Assembly (NCBI GenBank): GCA_026874595.1
Contig: CM049309.1
Coordinates: 28,277,033 to 28,341,032, forward strand
Origin: Sipunculus nudus
Lineage: Eukaryota; Annelida; Sipuncula; Golfingiida; Sipunculidae
Reading direction: 5' to 3'
Length of the DNA stretch: 64,000 nt
Positions 49,989 through 60,056 of the stretch are shown here, in pieces. Made by a program: the position numbers and the translations under genes. The notes beneath the pieces are model-generated. The model had not been told where the DNA came from and made no database searches. It saw only the letters and a list, made by a program, of their open reading frames with translations. Position 1 is the first letter of the stretch. The number at the start of each line of letters is the position of its first letter.

Positions 49989-50492
49989 GCTGTTTGCTGC
50001 AATGAATGACAATAATACGTATAGGTGGTTGGAAGATTTGCCTGAAGCTTTGGAACAGTATAACAGCCGACCGCACAAAGCCCACGGGTTAGCCCCTCGT
50101 GAGGTGTCCCTGAGTAACCAGTCTTAGTCTGTGGCGCAGGCTCTACGGGCACCCGTCCAAACTTCAATGGAAAGTACACGCAACAACAGTATCCCAGTAG
50201 GCTTAAATGTTGTTTGAGCTGCGCTAAAAAAAGTTCATTTGCAGAGCGCAGTTATGTGCCACGTTGGACAGAAGAAACGTTCCTTGTGAAACAGGTATAT
50301 CCTGAAGTAGGAGGAGCTGACGTTTACAAGTTGGAAGACATGGAGGTGAAAGTATAAAGGACGCTTTTACAAAGAAGAACTACAACGCACGACATTGCCT
50401 AGACCATCTAAAGTAGAAGAGCGTGTGGTTCAACGGAAGAAAGGATGGTACAATGGCGAGGCCACCCGGAAGAATTCAACCAGTGGGTATGA
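49989..50492 (+). pseudogene. Polinton-type (retroviral-like) integrase, C-terminal fragment
   Basis: Encoded sequence matches the end of retroviral-type integrases found in Polintons: EALEQYNSRPHKAHGLAP (end of the catalytic core), WRRLYG, then SYVPRWTEETFLVKQVYP and a VYKLED strand. The tail QWRGHPEEFNQWV resembles a chromodomain. The frame changes around 50125 and again after the VYKLED segment. The catalytic DDE core and N-terminal zinc finger are absent: the fragment begins directly at the right end of inserted copy 2, so that insertion, perhaps with a deletion, removed or displaced them. The final TGA overlaps the next ATG (ATGA, 50489-50492). Confidence 0.8.
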
Positions 50493-50746
50493 GTGAAAAG
50501 AAAGAAATAAAATCATGCATGCAAATGTGCACGCGAAGCTTACTTTTGTTTGTTGCGCAGTTGGTTGTAATCGGGTTATTGGTGGTGACATCATCAGCCA
50601 TGTTAGTGTGGAAGGTGTTGGATGCAGAAGACAAAGCCTACTGGACAGGTTTGCATTCGGCGTCAGTGGGGTACCTGATGCCGACTCCAAAACTGAAACG
50701 TATTAAAAGAGAGACTGGAGAGATAATCAGTCAGAGCGGGTATTAA
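50489..50746 (+). CDS. small single-pass membrane protein of the element
   Basis: An intact 85-codon frame whose ATG overlaps the integrase stop. Residues about 16-39 (LLLFVAQLVVIGLLVVTSSA and following) form one strongly hydrophobic segment, preceded by a short Lys/Cys-containing N terminus and followed by about 45 polar residues ending near ETGEIISQSGY. This predicts a single-span membrane protein. No family recognised. The longer upstream reading (from 50423) lies in integrase sequence, so I prefer the 50489 start. Located among likely virion genes. Confidence 0.55.
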   Translation: MSEKKEIKSCMQMCTRSLLLFVAQLVVIGLLVVTSSAMLVWKVLDAEDKAYWTGLHSASVGYLMPTPKLKRIKRETGEIISQSGY

Positions 50747-50768
50747 CGTACAAAAAAATATTTAAACC

Positions 50769-51362
50769 ATGCGAGCAAAAGGAGCTATCACCACAGGGTT
50801 TGGGATACGCAGCAGTAAAGGCAAAGTGGGGTTGTTGTGGTCAGTGAGCTTGGGTCGCGGACCTGATATTGTCACCCCTGTTCAAACTTTCACTTCACCG
50901 GAACTTTTGCCCACTGAAGGGATAGCGGGCCCTGTGCCTCTGGTACCAGAAGATAATCTTTTCTCACCGGGGTATAGAGTGAAAATGCCCCAAACAGATT
51001 TTATCCAATCGGGTGTGGGTCCCCCGACAGAAAACCAAATGAAAGATGCTGTGATGTTTGAAGAATTAAAAAAAGCGGCTTTTGCCCCAAATGTTACCGA
51101 TTTACCTTATGAAGAACTTTTCCACTTGCCGTTCAAACAATTAAAAGATGAGTCCCCTTATGGATCAGCAGCATACCCGGCTAAAATGTTCGGGGCCAAT
51201 TCCTTTTACATGGAAGAACGGGTTGGCAGGGCTAACGAAATCCCATATGATTACGTGGAACAATCCGGGTCACGAGTAAAGAAAAAGAACCGCAGCCATA
51301 GCGGGACACCAAGCAGTCAAGAGTTTCCTTTCAAGCGCAAACGGGTGAAACTCTTTTATTAA
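50769..51362 (+). CDS. unrecognised 197-residue protein, intact
   Basis: Intact ORF starting 22 bp after the membrane-protein stop and preceded by ATATTTAAA. The product has no recognisable motif. It is rich in Pro and Gly in the first half, has a charged middle (PYEELFHLPFKQLKDESPYG) and ends with a basic, nuclear-localisation-like tail (FPFKRKRVKLFY and VKKKNR). A basic C terminus and the genomic setting suggest a minor virion or core-associated protein, which is inference only. Confidence 0.6.
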   Translation: MRAKGAITTGFGIRSSKGKVGLLWSVSLGRGPDIVTPVQTFTSPELLPTEGIAGPVPLVPEDNLFSPGYRVKMPQTDFIQSGVGPPTENQMKDAVMFEELKKAAFAPNVTDLPYEELFHLPFKQLKDESPYGSAAYPAKMFGANSFYMEERVGRANEIPYDYVEQSGSRVKKKNRSHSGTPSSQEFPFKRKRVKLFY

Positions 51363-51491
51363 CCTTGATTGACATACCCGGTTAAAACATAAAAAAGGAA
51401 CCGGGGTAAAGAGATAAGGGAACAAAGGACACCTTGGTGGTTGAACGATCCGTTCCCATATCTTATTGGTTGGACGAAGCCCGGTCGAAAA

Positions 51492-51557
51492 ATGGGGAAG
51501 AGAAAGAGAACGAGGGGAGCTGCGGTCAGGAGAAGAGGTGGAAGCTATAAAAACTGA
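51492..51557 (+). CDS. tiny arginine-rich peptide (speculative)
   Basis: A 21-codon frame, MGKRKRTRGAAVRRRGGSYK then Asn and TGA. Eight of 21 residues are Arg and three are Lys. Adenoviruses encode a small Arg-rich core peptide (pX/mu) and adintoviruses have been described with comparable genes, so a DNA-condensing role is possible. It could equally be a chance ORF, since it is too short for any statistical support. Confidence 0.3.
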   Translation: MGKRKRTRGAAVRRRGGSYKN

Positions 51558-51617
51558 CAGTTTATACACTTGGGTGGAAACAGGTACCCGCGCTGGTTCG
51601 GTTAATCCAAAGAAAAG

Positions 51618-52154
51618 ATGGTAGAGAATGATAGAAAATGCAAAGAGAAATTGAAAACCTTTGGGAGAAAAGCGCGAGAAGCACTGGTAAAGGCACCTGA
51701 AAAAATAAACCGTGAGGCTGTGGAATGTTTTGGATGTTCCAAACCCAAACCTCAATGGTTTTATGACATGATGCATCCTTTGGGAGTCACGGGAGGCAGG
51801 CGGATCAGGAAAGTAAGAAAACAATACAACACAGCACGTGAAATGTGGATGAGAAAATACGACACTAGCCGAGCAAAACCACACATAGATCCGCGTTTTG
51901 CCTGGCGTGGTGCGGCTGGCATTAGACGACAGCGAGGCGATTTAACAGAGCCATACTGGAACCCGGGAGACACATTGGTGGGTGGCGCTGGTGAGAACAA
52001 AGGAGCTGCCGTGCCCACACTGTTGAAAATGACGCCGCACATGGCATCTACAGGTGTAACGACACGGAATGTAATCACCCCTAGCACTCCTAAAGGACCA
52101 ATCGAGAGGACCGCGGAAGGCTATTACAGTGTAGGTCCACCCAACATAGTATAA
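51618..52154 (+). CDS. unrecognised basic 178-residue protein, intact
   Basis: Intact ORF following TATAAAAA (51546-51553). Strongly basic first half (FGRKAREALVKAPEKINREA; GGRRIRKVRKQYNTAREMW) and a less charged, Thr/Pro/Gly-rich C-terminal part. A nucleic-acid-binding or core protein is plausible. No family recognised. Its last codons overlap the TATA box of the next gene (52150-52157), as in compact viral genomes. Confidence 0.6.
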   Translation: MVENDRKCKEKLKTFGRKAREALVKAPEKINREAVECFGCSKPKPQWFYDMMHPLGVTGGRRIRKVRKQYNTAREMWMRKYDTSRAKPHIDPRFAWRGAAGIRRQRGDLTEPYWNPGDTLVGGAGENKGAAVPTLLKMTPHMASTGVTTRNVITPSTPKGPIERTAEGYYSVGPPNIV

Positions 52155-52157
52155 AAG
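52150..52157 (+). promoter_or_regulatory. TATA box before the disordered-protein gene
   Basis: TATAAAAG overlapping the stop of the preceding ORF, 40 bp before the ATG at 52190. Confidence 0.65.
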
Positions 52158-52189
52158 CCCCTGCACCACCAACCTAACGACGGAAAACC

Positions 52190-52944
52190 ATGGCACCAAA
52201 AAAAGAAAACAGATGAGGGGGACAGGGTAAGAAAGAAAACGGGACGGAAAAGGAAAGATGACGCCGATCTCAAAGAACCGTGGCGAAAAGCCATTGGGTC
52301 TGAAATAAAAAAAAAATAAAAGCAGAATTACAAAATCCGAAGGAGAAGCCCCCAGTCAGAAAAATGGTCAGCATTTTGTAAAGGAACCTTGCTCCACCTA
52401 AACCCCCACCAGGGAAAAAAATGGTAGAAAAAGATATGCGCACACTGGCCACTGTCGCGCATCCGCCTCTGCCGTTGGAAACACCGTACACATTAGCAAA
52501 ACTCACACCGGTGTCACAACTGAAACCAGCTGCAGTGAAACAATCGGCAAACGTGAATAACAACACAGATCATAGTGAAATGTCTAATTTTATAAACAGG
52601 AATACCACACCAGGAGAGAAAAGAAAAATCCTCACACAGACATTCTGTGACCCGTACAGATCGCAACTCCGCCACCCGGGGGCCGCATTACAGTCGTCAC
52701 CTATGACACCTAAATCTCAAGCTCCCATCATAATTGAAACTTTTTCACCAGGGAAACAAACACCCAATTCCACGAGTGTGAAAGCATCAATGCTGACAGC
52801 CAGCGTTTTAAGGGGGGACAGGCCCCCTTACACACCTTCACCCACAACAGATGCGGTTTCTAAGAAGGGTGTCAGGATGAAACTGCCCTCGGAAACACCA
52901 AAAAGAGTAGAACAAGTGAGACGGCGTTTGAAACTAGATAAATC
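52190..52944 (+). pseudogene. low-complexity Lys/Pro/Thr-rich protein, 5' part (interrupted)
   Basis: Starts at the ATG 40 bp after a TATA box. The first 75 codons are lysine-rich and the frame is lost at A-runs (about 52200 and 52310) and a TAA near 52378. From 52421 it is open to the insertion at 52945. Composition is Pro/Thr/Ser-rich with phospho-site-like TP pairs (PSETPKRVEQVRRRLKLD just before the break). Predicted mostly disordered. Unrecognised. The coding phase continues exactly at 57336 after the inserted element. Confidence 0.5.
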
Positions 52945-55900
52945 AACAAGGCCTACAGGCCTAATGCGGACCTGTGCAATGAGATTACACCAGGTATAAT
53001 GCTTCAATGCTGGATCATTACTTTTCAAGAACATGTGTAACATGTATATGAACAATGCAAGTACTAAACACTTAGAACAAGAAACAATTAAACAAACATC
53101 ACTGCTGCAATTCTGGCATGGGTGCACACAACACAAAAACTAAAATATGGGTAGTAAACAAGCGACTACGTGTATCCACCAAAATCAGAGTTGGCAAGAA
53201 GAAATAGAGTGAGGTGTGTTGCATAATAGCCTGGATGTCTGCAGCTGAAATGTGTATGTAGGTTGCACCACCTACCACAAAAACCAGAAAGCTGTCCAAG
53301 ATGTATAAACATGCAAAAGTTTAGGCAAATAAGTCAACTACTGAGATTTGAGTAATTTTAGCCCACGGCAGACAAACAGACGGACGCAGTGCAAAAATGG
53401 TGGCAGGTGGCGCCACCAATTTTGTGTACGATTAAAAGATATGTGAGATCTATACATATGCAAAATTTCAGGGGGATATGTCAAACCAGTCCTGATAGAT
53501 AAGCCTGAATGTCTGCAGCGTATACATAAATGTAGGTGGTGCCACCTGCCAAAATATCCAGAAAGCTATCTAAGATGTATAAACAAGCAAAATTTTTGGC
53601 AGATAAGTCAAACCACTACTGACAAACGGCAGACAAACAGACAGACGCTGTGCAAAAAATGGTGGCAAGTGGCACCACCAATTTTGTGTATGATTAAGAC
53701 CTATGTGAGAACTATACACATGCAAAATTTCAGGGGGATATGTCAAACCAGTCCTGACATATAAGCCTGAATGTCTGCAGCGTATACATAAATGTAGTTG
53801 GCGCCACCTGCCACAAAATCCAGAAAGCTATCCAAGATGTATAAACTTGTAAAATTTTAGGCAGATATGTCAAACCACTGCTGAGATATGAGTGATTTTA
53901 TCCCACGGCTAACAAACAGACCGATGCTGTGCAAAAATGATTGCAGGTGGCACCACCAGTTTTGCGTATGATAAAGAGCTATGTGAGATCTATAAACATG
54001 CCAAATTTTTGCCCAATCAGTCAAATGGTTCCTGAGATATGAGCTTGGATGTCTGCAGCTTAAATGTGAATGTAGGTGGCGCCACCTGTCATAAAATCAT
54101 GAAATCTATCCAGGATGTATATACATGCAAAATTTCAGGTGGATAAGTCCAACCAATGCAGAGATATGAGTGTTTTTATCCCAAGGCAGATTAACAGATG
54201 GACACTGTGCAAAAATGGTTGCAGGTGGCGCCACCAGTTTTGGTCATGATAAAGAGCTATGGGAGATCTATACACATGCAAAATTTTGGTCCAGGTGGTC
54301 AAACTGTTCCTGAGATATGAGCTTGGATTTCTGCAGCTTAAACGTTAATGTAGGTGGCGCCACCTGTCATAAAATCAAGAAAGCTGTCCAGGATGTATAC
54401 ACATGCAAAATTTCAGGTGGATAAGTCCAACCAATGCAGAGATATGAGTGTTTTTATCCCAAGGCAGATGAACAGATGGACGCTGTGCAAAACTGGTTGC
54501 AGGTGGCGCCACCAGTTTTGCCTCATGATAAAGAGCTATGGGAGATCTAAACACATGCAAAATTTTGGCCCAGGTGGTCAATCGGTTCCTGAGATATGAG
54601 CTTATATTTCTGCAGCTTAAACGTGTATGTAGGTGGCGCCACCTGTCATAAAATCAAGAAAGCTGTCCAGGATGTATACACATGCAAAATTTCAGGTGGA
54701 TAAGTCCAACCAATGCAGAGATATGAGTGTTTTTATCCCAAGGCAGATGAACAGATGGACGCTGTGCAAAAATGGTGCAGGTGGCGCCACCAGTTTTGCA
54801 TATGATAAAGAGCTATGGGAGATCTATAAACATGCAAAATTTTGCCCTATCGGTAAAACGGTTCCCGAGATATGAGCTTGGATATCTGCAGCTTAAACGG
54901 AAATGTAGGTGGCGCCACTGTCATAAATCAAGAAAGCTGTCCAGGATGTATACACATGCAAAATTTCAGGTGGATAAGTCCAACCAATGCAGAGATATGA
55001 GTGTTTTTATCCCAAGGCAAATGAACAGATGGACGCTGTGCTAAACTGGTTGAAGGTGGCGCCACCAGTTTTGCTCATAATAAAGAGCTATGGGAGATCT
55101 AAACACATGCAAAATTTTGGCCCAGGTGGTCAAACGGTTCCTGAGATATGAGCTTGGATTTCTGCAGCTTAAACGTAAATGTAGGTGGCGCCACCTGTCA
55201 TAAAATCATGAAAGCTGTCCAGGATGTATACACATGCAAAATTTCAGGTGGATAAGTCCAACCAATGCAGAGATATGAGTGTTTTTATCCCAAGGCAGAT
55301 GAACAGATGGACGCTGTGCAAAAATGGTTGCAGGTGGCACCACCAGTTTTGCTCATGATAAAGAGCTATGGGAGATCTATAAACATGCAAAATTTTTGCC
55401 CAATCCGTAAAACGGTTCCCGAGATATGAGCTTGGATGTCTGCAGCTTAAACGTAAATGTAGGTGGCGCCATCTGTCATAAAACCAAGAAAGCTGTCCAG
55501 GATGTATACACATGCAAAATTTTAGGTGGATAAGTCCATCCAATGCAGAGATATGAGTGTCTTTATCCCAAGGCAGATGAACAAATGGACGCTGTGCAAG
55601 AATGGTTGCAGGTGGCGCCACCATTTTTAGTGCATGTCATAAAGCTTTCCAAAGGCTTCATTTGTGCAAAATCTTTAGCCTTATCGGTCAAACGGTTCCC
55701 GAGATATGTGGGTTTATGTGTGGAAACAGATGCACAAATGGACGCTGGGCAAAGGTCAGAGGTCAACCAAAAATGTGCTTAAACTATTTGTAGAGCTGAC
55801 ATCATCTTGGCTAATGGCCAACATCAAGGCACTGGCAATCTGCCAATGGTAAACCAAGTGCTGCCATCTGTACACAAAAGAGGTCCCTACTTGAAATAAC

Positions 55901-57335
55901 TTTAAAATTTATTTTCCCAATACAAAATGCTTTTCAGCTGACTTTTTATTAAGAAAAAAATCAGGAATATATCTAAAATTATTACGGATGCATACTGAAT
56001 GCAAAATTAAAATTTAGATATATCTTATTGATGGCAAATTCTTGCATTAAGTTGAGTAGGAATACCAATAATTTATAATCCACATACAGTTGTCTTTATA
56101 TAGCCACAGAGAGATGTGTATCCATGATTGTAACATTGCCTGGTATGATGAATAACTTAAATCATAAATCTAAATTTTTTAAAAGCTTTTAAAAAAACTT
56201 TCATGTCAATATTAACCAAAGATAACCTGAAATCTTAATGTCTAGTGGCATGATGTAATAGATGCTGATAAACTGGTGCTAGGCTAACAGCATCATACAG
56301 CTAAAATATATGGTAAAATGACTCAACTCAATCTCCATTCAGCTAAAAATCATTCATGTGAAACCATTAATGACAATTATTATAAGAATTATTGTAGGGA
56401 TTATTCTTGTAAAATATTTAACAAACTGGCTTCAGTGGCATCAGTCGAAGATGGAGCAAACTGGCTAAGTTCAGCTTCCCGTAACTCAGCCAAAAAGCAC
56501 TGAACCAAAACCATTTAAACAAACTTGAATTATCAACATCTAAGGATAATTAATGTGGGAGATTTAAGAATTTGGCCCAGTGGTTTTTGAGGAGAAGATC
56601 TTTGTAGCCACTGAGCTAAAATGGGCTGTTATGGCATATGACTTAATTCAGCTTTCCATAAATTAGCCAAAAGTCACTGAAAAGAGACCATTTGAACAAA
56701 ATTCAGAAAGCACTACCCTAGGATCATTTCTGAGCGATATTAAACATTTTGGCCAAATGGTTTCAGAGAAAAAGTTTTTTGTATTCTTCAGTGTGATACA
56801 GGCACTGATGACCCCGTACAAAAAAGGCCGATGCAGGTGGCGCCACCAATACCTCAATTTCAGATATGACCAATGTGACCAACATTGGGATAAAATTTGG
56901 TGATGATAACTCCAGCCATTTCTGAGAGTTTAATTTTAATATGCTTTTCTGCACAGTTAACAAAGTTAAACCTCCTGTAACTCGGCCAAAAATCTCCGAA
57001 CTGGAACCATTCGAACAAACTTGAGAAAGATTGTTCCAGGGATAATTTTTGTGAAATATTGGACAATTTGGCTGGACAGTTTCGGAGAAGAAGATTTTTA
57101 AAGCTTTTTTAGCTTTTTCCCTATAAAATCTACGAAAATGCAGTTAGAAAAAAAAATAAACAAAATCCGATATAGCTTTTTGGATGACTGATTATTTGCC
57201 AAAAATTTGGTGATGCTAGCTCCTGCCATTTTTGAGATAGCTATGGTTAACGTACAGACGACGCACGACGTACGACGCACGACACACGACGCACGACGCC
57301 GCACCATCGGATAAGCTCACAGGTTCGCTAAAAAG
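52945..57335 (+). mobile_element. inserted repeat element, copy 3 (palindrome-rich core)
   Basis: Same left end as copy 1 (AACAAGGCCTACAGGCCTAA, from 52945) and the same right end as copies 1 and 2. The core, about 53200-55780, is roughly nine units of a ~279-bp repeat (matching positions 54354 and 54633), most with two GGTGGCGCCACC palindromes. The shared 3' segment runs from about 55780 to 57335. No protein-coding capacity. It splits one gene of the Polinton-like element and leaves no visible target duplication. Confidence 0.8.
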
Positions 57336-58270
57336 GAAATATCCCACCGGAAGCCAGCCTCCTGCCACGCCTTGGCCCTCTGGTGTGACCGGGTCATCTG
57401 AAACTACCTTCGGTTCACCTTAAGGTACATCAATTAATTTGACACCACCTCGCGAAATAAGGGGCCCCCCACCGCAAGTGAACTTTACACCTAAGCTGGC
57501 AAAACGGATTCGTGACGCAGCGAAGAACGTAGGAATCACACAAAAAAAGCAGAAAGGAGGACCTTACAAACAATCTTCCCACCAAGTGGTACAGCAACAA
57601 AAGCAGCAGCAACAACAACAACCACTTGAGATAACTGAGAATACTGAGGTCAGGGAAATTCAAATGAAGACAGACGAACCGGTCATGGGTACCATGGGGA
57701 CACAAACTTTAGTACCACAAAAAAGTGATTTTGGAATGCAAACCACACCAGCGGCACAGCCCCCCACCACAGAAAGTGTAGGCGTGCAAATCTGTGACGG
57801 GTTAGGTGTCCCCCCATGCCTCAGCCTATGTGATGTCACGCGAATTTAAAGAGGCATACAGGAAGCAATGTAACGTTCTTCAACACATGGCCACGCGAAC
57901 GAATATGTTGGATCTCGAGAGTTTCCGGCAGGAAATGTTTAAACAGTGCCCTGACGAAGTCATTACTTTGGTCTGTTTGGCGCTAACCATCGTGATTGAA
58001 TCGTTCCACTGCATGCGGCAAGAAGCCACCAAAGACACAATGGGTTTTTGGGCATACATATCTGAAAAGTCGAAAACCCCTCCGTACTCAATGTTGAACA
58101 CGGAGTTGGTACATAAAGGGCTCACACCAAATTTTCAGGAAGGGAACACAGTTCATGGTCAGGATGTTACAATGGGAGAAAACGGACCAGACGATAAACG
58201 TGGCACGGGAATGTTTAGAAAATCCAGCGAGGAAAATGTGGTATATGCGGTTGTTGTTACAAATGGGTGA
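57336..58270 (+). pseudogene. low-complexity protein, 3' part with helical C terminus
   Basis: Continues the gene from 52190 in the same codon phase. There is a TAA at about 57421, then an open frame with TPKLAKRIRDAAKNVG, a glutamine run and a Pro/Gln/Thr-rich stretch. At a C6 run near 57811 the frame shifts to 57806-58270, which encodes a more ordered, probably helical segment (FKEAYRKQCNVLQHMATR; PDEVITLVCLALTIVIESFH). Unrecognised. The whole protein would be about 550-600 residues. Confidence 0.5.
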
Positions 58271-58338
58271 ATAGTCGCTGAAAAATTTGTTAAAAGTGGC
58301 CATTCCATATTTTACAGGCATCATGTGGGAGCTGAACC

Positions 58339-58345
58339 TATAAAA
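58339..58345 (+). promoter_or_regulatory. TATA-like box now separated from its gene
   Basis: TATAAAA, 86 bp before the first copy of the ATGGTTGGGT target duplication (58425). Before the retroelement insertion it would have lain just upstream of the ORF that now starts at 60428. Confidence 0.4.
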
Positions 58346-58422
58346 TGCGACGTACCAGACTGAGGGACTCTCATTTTGCCACAGGAGGCGGGGGTTAACG
58401 GGTGTAGCAGATAAGAAAAAAC

Positions 58423-58434
58423 AAATGGTTGGGT
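58423..58434. repeat. target-site duplication, left copy
   Basis: AAATGGTTGGGT, repeated at 60426-60437. It brackets the Penelope-like pair and contains the start codon of the downstream ORF. Confidence 0.7.
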
Positions 58435-58838
58435 GTAAAGTTTTGAAATGCCGTGCTAGTCTGTTACTTACAAAAATAATGTAAATGGCTGACACCTTTT
58501 GAAAAAGACTAGCTGTGTGTAGGTTCTTGTACACAAGCTTTCAGTAGCTTGGCCCCCTTCCTCAGGTGTAAATGGAGCTGTTCCTCAGGTAGCTGTTCCC
58601 AGTATGGTTCATTTGGAGAGGATTATGGCAAAGCTTGTTGGGTCTTTTGTTGTGTCGGTGCTGGCTGAATTAGGGGATTGGTGGATTAGTGATCATGATT
58701 TCCAGGTAGCAGGTGTCCAGTGAAGTGGTTACTGATCCTTAAAAGCAAGGGAGTGTTTCAAGTTTTCAATTGTTGTGTTGTGTATTGGTGTAAAAATAAA
58801 AAAATATGTACATAGTCTAAAATAGTTGAGTCCTATGT

Positions 58839-59521
58839 TTAGTCTTTGTAATGGGTTAGGAATCCATTATCTCTGTTTAATCCAATATTTATGCAGTCAA
58901 ACTGTTCTATGAGTTTCAGTTCCCATATTCTTCTGTCTTGTGTATCTGGCAGATTACCCATTAAAACACATATTTTCATGTCCGAGGCCTGATGTCCGTT
59001 TTCAGAGAAATGTTTTCCTATTGGCACAAAGCGGTATTTGAGCTAATGGTTTGTCTATGGCCGTTGACACGTTGTCTCAAGGTTTGTCCAGTTTCACCTA
59101 TGTATGAAATATTTGGACAGATCCTGCATTGTATACAATACACCACTCCCCTCGACTCGCAGCTGAAATGTCCTCTTACCTTATAGGTTTGACTGTTAAT
59201 GTTTAAAGTTTCTTCCTGTGTTATTATTGCACATGTTCTGCACCGGGCTTTGTTGCAGGGGTACGTGCCATAGTTTCTCTCATTAGGTGTTATTTTGTTT
59301 CTGACAAGGGTCTGTCTGAGGTTTTTGGGTTGTCTATAAGATACCATAGGTATTGAACTAACAATTTCTTTTAGTTCATGGTCTGTCTGTAGGATAGGAT
59401 GTAACTCTTTGATAATTTTGTTTAGTGGTCGCAGGGATGGGTGATATGTGACGACTAGTGGCACACGAGAATTTGGAGTTTTATTCCTTGGTTTCAGTAA
59501 TATTTCCTTAGGGATGTTGAT
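58839..59521 (-). pseudogene. Penelope-like GIY-YIG endonuclease domain, copy A
   Basis: C-terminal part of a Penelope-like polyprotein. Cys-rich linker YPCNKARCRTCAIIT, then GVVYCIQCRICPNISYIGET, the diagnostic VYxIxC...YIGETG pattern of the GIY-YIG nuclease, followed by LRQRVNGH. The frame ends at 59018, and the rest (GKHFSENGHQASDMKICVL onward) continues in an overlapping frame (58839-59027), so one shift is present. The reverse-transcriptase domain that should precede it is absent because the copy is truncated at 59521. Confidence 0.88.
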
Positions 59522-59601
59522 GATATTCAACTACAGTTGGATTTTATGGGTTCCAAAGAATTTCCCATCATGCAGAAAGGGGGGGACAATAATCAGTTGA
59601 A
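59522..59601 (+). other. 80-bp copy of capsid-gene sequence between the two retroelements
   Basis: Identical over 80 bases, without a gap, to 61599-61678 of the major capsid gene and in the same orientation. The match starts GATATTCAACTACAGTTGG and ends CAATAATCAGTTGAA. It forms the exact centre of the head-to-head pair. The B junction shares two A bases with both partners (possible microhomology). Confidence 0.93.
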
Positions 59602-60056
59602 ATAACACCTAATGAGAGAAACTATGGCACGTTCCCCTGCAACAAAGCCAGGTGCAAAACATGTGCAATAATAACACATGGAGAAACTTTAAACATTAAC
59701 AGTCAAACTTATTAGGTAAGACGACATTTCAGCTGCGACTCGAGGGGAGTGGTGTATTGTATACAATGCAGGATCTGTCCAAATATTTCATACATAGGTG
59801 AAACTGGACAAACCTTGAGACAACGTGTCAAAGGCCATAGACAAACCATTAGCTCAAATACCGCTTTGTGCCAATAGGAAAACATTTCTCTGAAAACGGA
59901 CATCAGGCCTCGGACATGAAAATATGTGTTTTAATGGGTAATCTGCAAGGTACACAAAACAGAAGAATATGGGAACTGAAACTCATAGAACAGTTTGACT
60001 GCATAAATATTGGATTAAACAGAGATAATGGATTCCTAACCCATTACAAAGACTAA
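59602..60056 (+). pseudogene. Penelope-like GIY-YIG endonuclease domain, copy B
   Basis: Same region as copy A in opposite orientation: CNKARCKTCAIIT, then VVYCIQCRICPNISYIGETG and LRQRVKGH. It has an extra in-frame TAG near 59715 and the same frame change as copy A at the TALCQ / GKHFSENGH junction (near 59870). Shorter than copy A at the 5' side. Confidence 0.88.

Noticed and set aside
54354-55782. Short ORFs in the palindrome-rich element
   Set aside because: They repeat at the 279-bp period and are repeat by-products.
58345-58398. 17-codon basic ORF (MRRTRLRDSHF...) as a core peptide
   Set aside because: Too short, starts inside the TATA-like box and ends in a glycine run. Likely leader sequence of the next gene.
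59522-59601. Second independent capsid gene remnant
   Set aside because: It is an exact 80-bp copy with abrupt ends at both retroelement junctions, so a templated filler fits better than a decayed gene.
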